Part shown: piece by piece, positions 1 to 7,157 of the stretch
How the letters are laid out: the number at the start of each line of letters is the position of its first letter
How positions within the stretch are numbered: position 1 is the first letter of the stretch
Virus record (IMG/VR): IMGVR_UViG_3300030098_004780
Coordinates: 1 to 27,106 of that record
Source: a virus
Reading direction: 5' to 3' (one strand)
DNA: 27,106 nucleotides
Notes under the pieces: generated by a model
What the model was told of the DNA's origin: nothing
Seen by the model: the letters and a program-made list of their open reading frames with translations, nothing else
The model's database searches: none
Program-made: the position numbers and the translations under genes

Positions 1-1
1 T

Positions 2-349
2 GATGGATTAAGAGTACAAGGTCTTTATAGATGGTATGATAACCACTATGCTGATTGGAGTCCTGATTCTCGTGAGGTTGATGGTGATGCTGACAGAGCA
101 CAAGTGTGGAAATCTCCATCTTATGGTAAGTTAGATTTACATCTATCTTACAAACTACCAGAAATTGCTGGTCTTGACTTGACTCTTTCAGGTCATGTAT
201 TTAATGCACTTGACGATATATATGTTCAAGATGCTGTTGATAACAGTAAGTACAATGGCTACGGTGATAAACTTCACCTTGCTCATAATGCTGAAGTATT
301 CTTGGGAACACCAAGACATTTTAACTTAGGACTTTCTGTTAATTTCTAA
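2..349 (+). CDS. TonB-dependent outer-membrane receptor, C-terminal fragment (runs off left edge)
   Basis: The frame is open from base 2 to the TAA at 347-349, giving about 115 residues with no start in the window, so this is the 3' end of a longer gene. It has the alternating amphipathic strands of an outer-membrane beta-barrel, including a strand with the motif GHVFNALD, then IYVQDA, typical of the last strands of TonB-dependent receptors. The protein ends LGLSVNF. A terminal Phe after alternating hydrophobics is the usual C-terminal signal for Bam-dependent insertion. Known family role: energised uptake of siderophores, vitamins or glycans across the outer membrane, and frequent use as phage receptor. 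The style resembles receptors of Bacteroidota/Marinimicrobia-type bacteria (inference from memory). It lies upstream of a T4-like replisome, which is unexpected. Whether a full-length receptor with plug domain exists cannot be seen here. Confidence 0.8.
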   Translation, partial: DGLRVQGLYRWYDNHYADWSPDSREVDGDADRAQVWKSPSYGKLDLHLSYKLPEIAGLDLTLSGHVFNALDDIYVQDAVDNSKYNGYGDKLHLAHNAEVFLGTPRHFNLGLSVNF

Positions 350-361
350 AACGATAAATTT

Positions 362-389
362 AGGGGGATTGAAATATATCCCCCTTTTT
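362..389 (+). terminator. Rho-independent terminator after the TonB-receptor gene
   Basis: A perfect 8-bp stem, AGGGGGAT (362-369) paired with ATCCCCCT (378-385), encloses an 8-base loop and is followed by TTTTT (385-389). It sits 12 bases after the receptor stop codon and ends 15 bases before the lipoprotein start. It is the only strong intrinsic terminator I see in the window, and it separates the receptor transcript from what follows. Confidence 0.9.
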
Positions 390-404
390 ATCAAAGGTAT
401 TTAA

Positions 405-905
405 ATGAAAAAGTTATTATTTTTATTATTATTATTCGGATGTGATGATAGGATTGAAGAGCAAAATAAATCAAATATCATAGTTACAATGCTAAGAGTT
501 CCTAGAATAGAAATATTAGATAACACATGGATTACGTCAACACCAATATGGGGACATTTACATTCCGAAGATAGCATACCTTTAGAAAGATTAGTGGTGC
601 ATTGGTGGAGTAATATGTATTGGGATGAAGATGACTCAAGTGGACATTACAGATTATTGTCTAATAGTAGAACTAAAGCAATATGGTATGATAACTTTGG
701 TAATAGAGATACAATGAATGTAAATGTAGACACTTTGAGATGGACTACTAATAGATATTCAATAGTTGACAGTCTAGGATATTTTTATAACTTATTAAGT
801 CCAACACAGGTTATGCAAAATAAAGGCTCTGGTAGTGAAATGAGATTGTATTGGAGTATACAAAACACATTGATAGATTCACAAGAAATTTTTTTAATGG
901 ATTAA
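405..905 (+). CDS. Small secreted lipoprotein of unknown function
   Basis: 166 residues. The N-terminus is MKK followed by a run of Leu/Phe (residues 4-11) and G12-C13, a short lipoprotein signal peptide with a lipobox-like LFGC; Phe at -2 is slightly atypical. The predicted mature protein begins Cys-Asp-Asp and continues with an acidic patch (RIEEQ). In enterobacteria, Asp at +2 retains lipoproteins in the inner membrane, whereas in Bacteroidota acidic residues after the Cys favour surface exposure, so localisation depends on the host. The rest is rich in Trp/Tyr and short beta-like segments with no family I recognise. A weak AAAGG lies just upstream of the ATG. It follows the receptor terminator. 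Phage lipoproteins near receptor genes recall the receptor-blocking Llp of phage T5, but there is no sequence evidence for that role. Confidence 0.7.
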   Translation: MKKLLFLLLLFGCDDRIEEQNKSNIIVTMLRVPRIEILDNTWITSTPIWGHLHSEDSIPLERLVVHWWSNMYWDEDDSSGHYRLLSNSRTKAIWYDNFGNRDTMNVNVDTLRWTTNRYSIVDSLGYFYNLLSPTQVMQNKGSGSEMRLYWSIQNTLIDSQEIFLMD

Positions 906-912
906 AAAACAC

Positions 913-942
913 TTGACTTATATATGGTTTTATTATTATATT
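913..942 (+). promoter_or_regulatory. Sigma70-like promoter upstream of the DNA polymerase gene
   Basis: TTGACT at 913-918 and TATATT at 937-942 are separated by 18 bases, in the 69-base gap between the lipoprotein and the polymerase. The same hexamers recur before the oxygenase gene (25626) and the -35 recurs before the clamp gene (3502), which raises confidence. Assigned by consensus only. Confidence 0.6.
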
Positions 943-974
943 TACATATCGAAAATGGGGATTTTATAATCTAA

Positions 975-3500
975 ATGTATCAAAATATTTGGTGTGAAAA
1001 AAGAGGTGGTAATCAAGTAGAAGTTCATCTTTGGGATGATGTAGCTGGTTATCAAAATTTTATATTTAAGAATTACGCCTATGTTCGAGATGGAAGTGGC
1101 ACATATCGCTCTATCTATGGAGACAAACTTAAGAAAGTCACATATTGGACAGAGGAAGATTTTAAGACTGGTCGTGTGTTCGAGTCTGATGTTCCATTAG
1201 AAACTCGTATCCTTTTGGATAGGTACGAAGACTCTGATGAACCATCTAAAAACCACAGAGAATTATTTTTTGATATCGAGGTAGAAGTTACCGATGGTTT
1301 TCCTGAACCATCTAAAGCACAAAACAAAGTTACCTCGGTTGCTATGTATACCAAACACGATGGAAAGTATCGTGTTTATGTTTTAGGAGAGGGACAAAAC
1401 AATATCAAAGACGAAGTAGACATTCGTTTTTATTCTACAGAGTCAGAGTTACTCAAAGAGTTTTTAAGATATTGGATAAAGGTTCAACCGACTTGTGTTA
1501 CTGGTTGGAACACTAATGGCTTTGATATTCCTTATTTATATAATCGTCTTTCAAAAGTTTTAGGTGAGGAGTTTGCTAATGCTCTATCACCAATACAAAT
1601 CGTTAAATATAATCCAAACAAAAAGATGTATAGAATTGCTGGTGTTAGTTCTTTAGATTATATGGATTTATACAGAAAATTTACATATACACAACAATCA
1701 AGTTATCGTTTAGACCATATCGGAACAATAGAGGTAGGGTTAGGTAAGGTCGAGTATGAAGGTACATTAGATGATTTATACAGAGATGACATTGATAAGT
1801 TTATTGAATACAACCTAAACGATGTTGAGATAGTTAAGGCACTTGACCAAAAGTTTAAATTTTTGGATTTAGCTAGAGCTGTATCTCACTTGGGTAGGAT
1901 ACCTTACGAAGAGGTTTACTTTAGTTCTCGATACATTGAGGGTGCTATGTTAGTATATCTTCGTAGTTTAGGTTTAGTTGCTCCGAGTAAAGGAGCTAAT
2001 GTGACATATGACGGTTCGGAGGGTAGATTTAGTGGTGCGTATGTTAAATCACCAATACCAGGTCGTTATGATTGGGTATTTGATTTAGACTTAACATCTA
2101 TGTATCCAAGTATCATTATGTCTTTGAATATGTCGCCAGAAACTAAAATAGGTAAGATAAATGGTTGGGATGCGGAAGAATTTATTAAAGGTGAAGAGAA
2201 ACACTATTCTGTAGATAAGGGTGGTAAGACAATCAGAACCTTTACAAGTGGACAACTTAAAGATTTCTTTAACAAGAATGAAGTATCCATTTCATCAAAT
2301 GGTGTTTTGTATGACCTCAAACAAAAGGGTGTTATACCAGCAATACTTGAGAAGTGGTTTAACGAAAGAGTAGAGTATAGAAAACTGGCAAAGAAGTATG
2401 GTGAAGAAGGGAATGACGAACTACACGGTTATTTTGACAGACGACAATTGGTACAGAAAATTCTTCTAAATAGTTTGTACGGAGTTTTAGGATTGACAGT
2501 ATTTAGGTTTTATGATATTGACAACGCTGAAGGTACGACAACAACAGGTCAGAAATTGATTCAATTTACAGAAACGATTGCTAATAGTTACTATAATAAG
2601 ATACTAAACACGAAGGAAGATTATTGTATTTACACAGATACAGACTCAGTTTTCTACTCTGCTCTACCACTTGTTAAGAATAGGTTTCCGAATGCTGATG
2701 TCGAAGATGATAAGTTTATGACAGAACAAATCCTTAAGATTGCTGGTGAGGTTCAAGACTATATTAATAAATCTTACAATTACTTCAGTAGTAAGTTTTT
2801 AAATATCAGAGGCGACCATCGTTTTGAGATTAAACAAGAGATGATTGCTAAATCTGCTTTTTGGGTTACCAAGAAAAGATATGGTCAATGGATTATCAAC
2901 GATGGTGGTTTGGAAGTAGAGAAACTTGATGTTAAAGGTTTAGATATTGTTCGTAGTTCATTTCCACCAGCATTTCGTGACTTCATGACTAAGGTTCTAA
3001 AAGCTATCCTTGCCAAAGTTCCAAAAGAAAAGATTGATGAGTTTATTCTAAATTTTAAAAATAATCTAAAGGATGAGGAGTTAGATAAGATTGCTCTTCC
3101 AACAGGTGTTAAAGGTATGAATAAATACATTGATAAATCAAAAAATGGATTTCAGAGTAAGACAATGTTTACATCAATGAAGAAAGGAGCACCAGTTCAC
3201 ACCAAAGCTTCTGTTATTTACAATGACTTACTTAGACATTTCAAGGTTACTAACCACGAACCTATTTCAAATGGTAACAAGGTTCGTTGGGTTTATCTAA
3301 AACAAAATCCTTATAATATTGATGGTTTGGCTTACAAAGGTTATGACGATCCTAAACAAATCATAGATTTTATCAATCAATATATTGACCGAGATAAATT
3401 ATTTGATAAAGCCCTTAGTAAAAAGATTAAGATGTTTTATGATGCTATGTCTTGGGATATGCCAGTAGAAAAGAAAAATACAATTGAAAAGTTTTTTTAA
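975..3500 (+). CDS. 43: T4-like family B DNA polymerase with 3'-5' proofreading exonuclease
   Basis: 841 residues, slightly shorter than T4 gp43 (898). Exonuclease motifs: Exo I FFDIEV (D100, E102), Exo II GWNTNGFD (D184), Exo III Y279-xxx-D283. Polymerase motifs: A, DLTSMYPSII (catalytic D372), B, KILLNSLYG (495-503), and C, YTDTDSVF (D555, D557). All catalytic acidic residues are present, so it should both polymerise and proofread. The extreme C-terminus, IEKFF, fits the short hydrophobic peptide with which gp43-type polymerases bind the sliding clamp. No intein or frameshift is visible. The start is the first ATG of the frame, preceded by GGGG about 14 bases away, a weak ribosome site. It is transcribed ahead of the clamp and clamp loader, an order different from T4 (45-44-62-regA-43), and regA is absent from this stretch. 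Confidence 0.97.
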   Translation: MYQNIWCEKRGGNQVEVHLWDDVAGYQNFIFKNYAYVRDGSGTYRSIYGDKLKKVTYWTEEDFKTGRVFESDVPLETRILLDRYEDSDEPSKNHRELFFDIEVEVTDGFPEPSKAQNKVTSVAMYTKHDGKYRVYVLGEGQNNIKDEVDIRFYSTESELLKEFLRYWIKVQPTCVTGWNTNGFDIPYLYNRLSKVLGEEFANALSPIQIVKYNPNKKMYRIAGVSSLDYMDLYRKFTYTQQSSYRLDHIGTIEVGLGKVEYEGTLDDLYRDDIDKFIEYNLNDVEIVKALDQKFKFLDLARAVSHLGRIPYEEVYFSSRYIEGAMLVYLRSLGLVAPSKGANVTYDGSEGRFSGAYVKSPIPGRYDWVFDLDLTSMYPSIIMSLNMSPETKIGKINGWDAEEFIKGEEKHYSVDKGGKTIRTFTSGQLKDFFNKNEVSISSNGVLYDLKQKGVIPAILEKWFNERVEYRKLAKKYGEEGNDELHGYFDRRQLVQKILLNSLYGVLGLTVFRFYDIDNAEGTTTTGQKLIQFTETIANSYYNKILNTKEDYCIYTDTDSVFYSALPLVKNRFPNADVEDDKFMTEQILKIAGEVQDYINKSYNYFSSKFLNIRGDHRFEIKQEMIAKSAFWVTKKRYGQWIINDGGLEVEKLDVKGLDIVRSSFPPAFRDFMTKVLKAILAKVPKEKIDEFILNFKNNLKDEELDKIALPTGVKGMNKYIDKSKNGFQSKTMFTSMKKGAPVHTKASVIYNDLLRHFKVTNHEPISNGNKVRWVYLKQNPYNIDGLAYKGYDDPKQIIDFINQYIDRDKLFDKALSKKIKMFYDAMSWDMPVEKKNTIEKFF

Positions 3501-3501
3501 C

Positions 3502-3516
3502 TTGACTTTTAGTCAA
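3502..3516. repeat. Perfect inverted repeat TTGACT-TTT-AGTCAA overlapping the -35 hexamer
   Basis: Six bases, TTGACT, are repeated inverted as AGTCAA across a 3-base TTT spacer, immediately after the polymerase stop. It could be an operator or a small hairpin in the clamp leader. The other two TTGACT promoters in the window lack the second arm. Confidence 0.5.
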
Positions 3517-3530
3517 ATAGTTAGTAAATT
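3502..3530 (+). promoter_or_regulatory. Probable promoter of the sliding-clamp gene
   Basis: TTGACT at 3502-3507 is followed after 17 bases by TAAATT (3525-3530). A better -10-like TATATT occurs at 3533 but at a spacing (25 bases) too long for sigma70. The -35 is embedded in the perfect inverted repeat described separately. The only room is the 57-base gap between polymerase and clamp genes. Confidence 0.45.
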
Positions 3531-3557
3531 AATATATTAATATGGAGAATAACAATA

Positions 3558-4280
3558 ATGAATAAAATCACATTAGATACATTTATCCAAAAATACAATC
3601 TTGGTGGTAGTATAAATTCAGTAAAGTGGGAGTCAAATGGCGATACACTTTCTACTCGTTTTATATCACCAGACAAAAGTCTTTTGGGTGAATTATCACT
3701 TAGTAAACAATCACTTCCAAACTTTGAGGTAGGTGTTTATGACACACCACTTCTTTCTAAAATGTTAGGAACTCTTGCTGATAAGATTGATTTCAATGTA
3801 ATTAAGTCACCAGCAGATGAATCACAACCTGTAGCATTTGGATTTTCAGATGGTAAAATATCTGTAAGTTATGTTCTTGCTGCTCTTGGTGTAATTCCTG
3901 ATGTGCCAGAACTAAAGAACATACCTGAGTTTGATACTCTTATCAATATCGATTCTCAGTTCATCAATTCTTTTATTCGTGGTAAAGGTGCTTTATCCGA
4001 TGTAGAACATTTTTCTATACAACCAACAGATGGTGGTGTAGAGTTCGTCATTGGTTTTAGTGACATCAACTCAAATCGTATTAGTATCAAAGTTCAGAGT
4101 GGTGCTGTAAAACTAACTGAACCAATCGTCTTCAACGCCAACTTATTTAAGGAAGTTCTAAATGCGAACAAAGAATGTTCTAAGGCAGTTCTTCAAGTAA
4201 GTTCAGGTGGTCTTGCTCATATTGAGTTTAAGATAGATGACTTTTCTGTTAAATATTACTTAGTATCACAACAGGTATAG
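3558..4280 (+). CDS. 45: T4-like sliding clamp (DNA polymerase processivity factor)
   Basis: 240 residues, close to T4 gp45 (228). The protein has the weakly conserved two-domain clamp pattern: an N-terminal TFIQKYNLGGSINSVKW region, a central strand with FEVGVYDTPLLSKML that parallels the FDVAIYDLNGFLGIL region of T4 gp45, and a C-terminal half with EFVIGFSD followed by beta strands and FSVKYYLVSQ. Known role: a homotrimeric ring encircling DNA that tethers the polymerase and, in T4, also activates late transcription. GGAG sits 11 bases before the ATG. The clamp-loader ATPase begins one base after the clamp stop codon, so the two are translationally linked. Assignment rests on pattern plus the flanking gp43 and gp44 genes. 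Confidence 0.9.
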   Translation: MNKITLDTFIQKYNLGGSINSVKWESNGDTLSTRFISPDKSLLGELSLSKQSLPNFEVGVYDTPLLSKMLGTLADKIDFNVIKSPADESQPVAFGFSDGKISVSYVLAALGVIPDVPELKNIPEFDTLINIDSQFINSFIRGKGALSDVEHFSIQPTDGGVEFVIGFSDINSNRISIKVQSGAVKLTEPIVFNANLFKEVLNANKECSKAVLQVSSGGLAHIEFKIDDFSVKYYLVSQQV

Positions 4281-4281
4281 T

Positions 4282-5193
4282 ATGAGTTCACATGGATTAT
4301 GGGTGGAACGATATCGTCCATCGACATTAGATACATATGTTGGTAATGAAACTCTCAAGACAAAAGTCGAGAGGTTCATAGAGGAACAAAACGTTCCACA
4401 CCTATTATTGTATGGTAGAGCCGGTGGGGGTAAAACAACCCTTGCCAAGATTATCGTAAATGCTATTGAATGTGACTATCTCTATATTAATGCTTCGGAT
4501 GAACGAAACATAGACTTGGTAAGAGATAAACTTAAGAACTTTGCTTCTTCTGTTGGTTTTAAACCAAACAAAATTGTAATCTTGGATGAGGCTGATTATC
4601 TTAATGTTAACTCAGCTCAACCGGCTCTTCGTAATCTTATGGAGACATTCTCACAACATTGTCGATTCATCTTGACTTGTAACTATGTTGAGAAAATTAT
4701 TGACCCGATACAAAGTAGATGTCAGACCTATAAGATTATCCCACCATCAAAGAAAGATGTTGCTGTTCACGCCAAGTATATCTTGGAAGAAGAGAATATC
4801 TCTTTTGATTTAGACGATTTGGCACTCGTGGTAACTGCAGGATATCCTGACTTAAGAAAAGTCATCAATGATTTACAGAGACAGGCGATTGATGGTCAGT
4901 TAAAGATAGACAAAGATGGAATGTTACATAACGAGTTCAAACTTCAGTTCTTAGATATGATAAAACAAGGTGTTGATTTAAGAACTATTCGTAAGTTTGT
5001 GGCCGATAGTAACTTTACAGATTACACAGAGCTGTATCGTTTCCTATATGATGAGGTAGAGAATATTTCTGTAGAGAAACTACCAGAGATTATCGTTGAT
5101 ATATCAAATGGTTCTTATCAAGATGTATTGGTCGTAGATAAAGAAATAAATTTTATGGCTACCATCTCTAACATACTTAGGAGACTACAATGA
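4282..5193 (+). CDS. 44: T4-like clamp-loader ATPase subunit (AAA+, RFC small-subunit type)
   Basis: 303 residues (T4 gp44 is 319). The N-terminus LWVERYRPSTLDTYVGN is the classic clamp-loader entry motif. Walker A is GRAGGGKTT (45-53, K51), Walker B ILDEAD (100-105), sensor 1 LTCN (131-134), and the arginine-finger motif SRC is at 145-147. An alpha-helical collar domain follows. Known role: a 4:1 complex with gp62 that opens and loads the clamp using ATP. It starts one base after the clamp stop and shares an ATGA overlap with the downstream zinc-ribbon gene, whose AGGAG ribosome site lies within its last codons. The gp62-like partner follows two genes downstream, so the complete clamp-loading machine is present. 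Confidence 0.95.
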   Translation: MSSHGLWVERYRPSTLDTYVGNETLKTKVERFIEEQNVPHLLLYGRAGGGKTTLAKIIVNAIECDYLYINASDERNIDLVRDKLKNFASSVGFKPNKIVILDEADYLNVNSAQPALRNLMETFSQHCRFILTCNYVEKIIDPIQSRCQTYKIIPPSKKDVAVHAKYILEEENISFDLDDLALVVTAGYPDLRKVINDLQRQAIDGQLKIDKDGMLHNEFKLQFLDMIKQGVDLRTIRKFVADSNFTDYTELYRFLYDEVENISVEKLPEIIVDISNGSYQDVLVVDKEINFMATISNILRRLQ

Positions 5194-5429
5194 ATATGAA
5201 ACCAAAAAAACCATTACCACAACAACAAGTTCAAGTTGATTTGAAGGATGCTGATACTATGAAGTGTCAATCGTGTGGGAATAGTATCTTTATACAAGGT
5301 TATGTTATAAAGAAAATATCTGCTATTGTTTCACCTACTGGTAAAGAAGTTATCGCTCCAATCCAAGTTTTTAATTGTGGAAATTGTGGGGAGATGTTAC
5401 CACTACAGGAATTAGATGAACTTATTTAA
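5190..5429 (+). CDS. Small zinc-ribbon protein inside the clamp-loader operon
   Basis: 79 residues. Two CxxC knuckles, C26-QS-C29 and C63-GN-C66 (each followed by Gly), are separated by a beta-rich 33-residue stretch, the layout of a single treble-clef or zinc-ribbon domain. The N-terminal 20 residues are Pro/Gln/Lys-rich and likely disordered. Start choice is supported by AGGAG (5179-5183) six bases upstream of the ATG, and by the 4-base overlap with the clamp-loader ATPase. No enzyme motif is visible. Position between the two clamp-loader subunits suggests a replication or transcription accessory factor that binds nucleic acid or the clamp complex, but this is inference. Confidence 0.75.
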   Translation: MNMKPKKPLPQQQVQVDLKDADTMKCQSCGNSIFIQGYVIKKISAIVSPTGKEVIAPIQVFNCGNCGEMLPLQELDELI

Positions 5430-5835
5430 GTGGATAGATGAACTATTTACCAAAAAAAGACCTTGGGATAGTTTTTCGGAAGAAGAGCAAAAGAAGTTTA
5501 GTCCGTTCATGGTTAATCGTTATTTAAGTATGAGTGATGATTTCTTACCTATTGTTAATCACTTTCAGAAGTTAACAATCGAGGTGATGCCACATTCGGC
5601 TGTCTACAAGTTTTATTGTTCTTTACTTCCAAACAAGAAAACATATCTAAGATACCTTAGTGGTAAAAAAACAAAGGTCAATGAAAAGGTTGTTCCTTTT
5701 ATTCAAGAATACTTTGAGGTCAGCAAGATACAAGCCGGTGAATACTATCGACTGATGAACAAAGACGAGTTAAAGTCTTTACTAACCAAGTATGGTAAAA
5801 CAGAAAAGGAAATAAAAAAGATGGGTGTTAAATGA
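5416..5835 (+). CDS. 62: Clamp-loader small subunit (gp62-like)
   Basis: 139 residues. Recognised by pattern against T4 gp62 (187 residues): SPFMVNRYLSM parallels the YSKFMVENALSQF segment of T4, then a helical region, then PNKKTYLRYL parallels PRGKRYGKW, and the C-terminal helices EYFEVSKIQAGEYYRLM and ELKSLLTKYGK parallel the RYQVNTNDAINYKSIL and NGK segments. It lacks the T4 N-terminal extension, as I recall is common in marine T4-like phages. Known role: the single non-ATPase subunit that anchors the gp44 tetramer. The start overlaps the zinc-ribbon gene by 14 bases, and the stop overlaps the next gene by ATGA. Similarity is low but the order 45-44-x-62 supports it. Confidence 0.8.
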   Translation: MNLFKWIDELFTKKRPWDSFSEEEQKKFSPFMVNRYLSMSDDFLPIVNHFQKLTIEVMPHSAVYKFYCSLLPNKKTYLRYLSGKKTKVNEKVVPFIQEYFEVSKIQAGEYYRLMNKDELKSLLTKYGKTEKEIKKMGVK

Positions 5836-6182
5836 GTAAGTTATGGATGGCAATTATTGCTCAATTGATTGGTTCATTATTCGCATTTTTTCAGTTACAA
5901 GGATGGGTTGTGTGGAATAAACAATGGTTACAATCTATCTGGTGGATGTACGCTACAAGTCTTGTTATAGCACCACTATTCTTTTGGAGCACCAAATGGT
6001 CTTATGAATACTTTGGTGCTTTTTGGAACATGAGATTGGCTGGATTTGGTATTAGTACGATTGTGTTTGGTCTACTAGCTTGGTTACTAATTGGTGAAAT
6101 TCCTACACTTAAAACATTAATAAGTATATTATTAGCGATATCAATTATTTTAATACAATTAACAAATGTAATAAAGGTATAA
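5832..6182 (+). CDS. Four-helix small membrane protein, EamA/SMR-transporter-like
   Basis: 116 residues, with predicted membrane segments at about 5-26, 34-52, 68-87 and 92-111 and aromatic-rich loops (WNKQW, FWSTKW). The last two helices, with a GEIPTLKTL turn followed by a long Ile/Leu helix, resemble the GE-turn seen in the drug/metabolite transporter (EamA/SMR) superfamily, whose smallest members are four-helix proteins of about this size. No substrate can be inferred. It overlaps the gp62-like gene by ATGA and ends two bases before the next gene, so it belongs to the replisome transcription unit. In a phage it would sit in the host inner membrane. Function unknown. Confidence 0.65.
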   Translation: MSKLWMAIIAQLIGSLFAFFQLQGWVVWNKQWLQSIWWMYATSLVIAPLFFWSTKWSYEYFGAFWNMRLAGFGISTIVFGLLAWLLIGEIPTLKTLISILLAISIILIQLTNVIKV

Positions 6183-6183
6183 C

Positions 6184-6564
6184 ATGAATATAAAAGAAAG
6201 AGAACTAGAAGTTGTAGAGGACATTCATCCAGTTGTAGAACAAATGGAAAAGGAATGGCCAGTTATGACAAAAGAGTTCAAAAGATTACAAAGACAACAA
6301 TACGAGTTGTTCTTAAAGAAACAACACGACTATGGTCCTGGTAATATTTCAGTTGGTACTATGTTACAAACTGAAGAGGAAATACACCTATCACTTACAG
6401 GTCTTTGGTTTAGAATGAATGACAAGATACAAAGACTTAAGACTTTACTAATGAGTGGTAGAGATAATGCAGTACAAGGTGAACCTATGGAAGATGCTTA
6501 TTTGGATGTATCTAACTATGGTATTATGGCAACAATCGTTAAAAATGGAAAATGGGGTAAATAA
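6184..6564 (+). CDS. Nmad1/DUF1599-like protein (MazG-like, nucleotide-modification associated)
   Basis: 126 residues, all-helical. Motifs in order: KKQHDYGPGN (45-54), an Arg/Asp/Lys helix WFRMNDKIQRL (75-85), and an acidic helix with E100, D104 and D108 in EPMEDAYLDVSNYG. This succession (DYG, then R..DK..R, then E...D...D..NYG) is that of DUF1599, named nucleotide modification associated domain 1, and is reminiscent of MazG-type NTP pyrophosphatases. Family knowledge: such proteins are predicted to act on nucleotides in phages with modified DNA; biochemical proof is limited. AAAGG lies five bases before the ATG. It overlaps the ClpP-like gene by one base (TAATG). Could alternatively be a general house-cleaning dNTPase. 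Confidence 0.75.
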   Translation: MNIKERELEVVEDIHPVVEQMEKEWPVMTKEFKRLQRQQYELFLKKQHDYGPGNISVGTMLQTEEEIHLSLTGLWFRMNDKIQRLKTLLMSGRDNAVQGEPMEDAYLDVSNYGIMATIVKNGKWGK

Positions 6565-7157
6565 TGGAAAGACATTGGGGAGAGAAACAAAAACCAAGAA
6601 AAGCTGATACTTCTACTGGTGAAAAACACATATCAGTACAAGATAATAAAATATATTTTTACTCCGGCGTAAATAGGAATTCTTGTGTAGAGTTAAATAA
6701 AAAGATTGGTGAATTAGAAAGTAAAAGCTTGACATTATCAAAAACTCTTGGTATATTACCACCGTCAGTAAAAATATTTATTAATTCAGGTGGTGGAACT
6801 ATAGTTAGTGGTATTGCTTCTATGGATACTATATTGAGATGTAAAGTTCCTGTTGAGACATATGTTGATGGTTTTTCTGCTAGTGCCGCGACATTCTTAA
6901 CGGTAGTTGGTAAGAAAAGATATATGAGTAGGAATTCTTATATGTTGGTTCATCAATTATCTACTACATTTTGGGGCACATACTCAAACTTCGAGGATGA
7001 GAAGCAAAACTTGGATTTGATGATGAAGAATATTAAGAACATCTATAAAGAATACACAAAGATACCAATGAAGAAACTCAACGAAATACTAAAACACGAT
7101 TTGATGTGGGATGCTAAAACTTGTTTAGAATATGGAATGATTGATGAAATTATTTAA
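6564..7157 (+). CDS. clpP: ClpP-family serine protease
   Basis: 197 residues, the usual ClpP length. The fold markers are the oxyanion strand INSGGGTIVSG, the nucleophile elbow DGFSASAATFL (catalytic S107 by alignment to AASMGAFL of E. coli), MLVHQL (catalytic H130), and LKHDLMWDAKTCLEYGMID (catalytic D179). The triad is complete. Known role of the family: tetradecameric peptidase working with a Clp ATPase. Phage versions may be prohead proteases or may redirect host Clp. Here it lies in the replication region rather than among head genes, and the first 20 residues are hydrophilic with no propeptide evident, favouring a host-proteolysis role (inference). It overlaps both neighbours by one base, so it is co-translated with the Nmad1-like protein and the nuclease. 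Confidence 0.9.
   Translation: MERHWGEKQKPRKADTSTGEKHISVQDNKIYFYSGVNRNSCVELNKKIGELESKSLTLSKTLGILPPSVKIFINSGGGTIVSGIASMDTILRCKVPVETYVDGFSASAATFLTVVGKKRYMSRNSYMLVHQLSTTFWGTYSNFEDEKQNLDLMMKNIKNIYKEYTKIPMKKLNEILKHDLMWDAKTCLEYGMIDEII

Noticed and set aside
1115-1354. Antisense ORF opposite the DNA polymerase gene
   Set aside because: It falls opposite the conserved exonuclease region of the polymerase and has no domain or ribosome site.
3502-3516. Inverted repeat read as a terminator of the polymerase transcript
   Set aside because: The stem is short and AT-rich with no following U-run; the T-run (3492-3498) precedes it. An operator or promoter element fits better.
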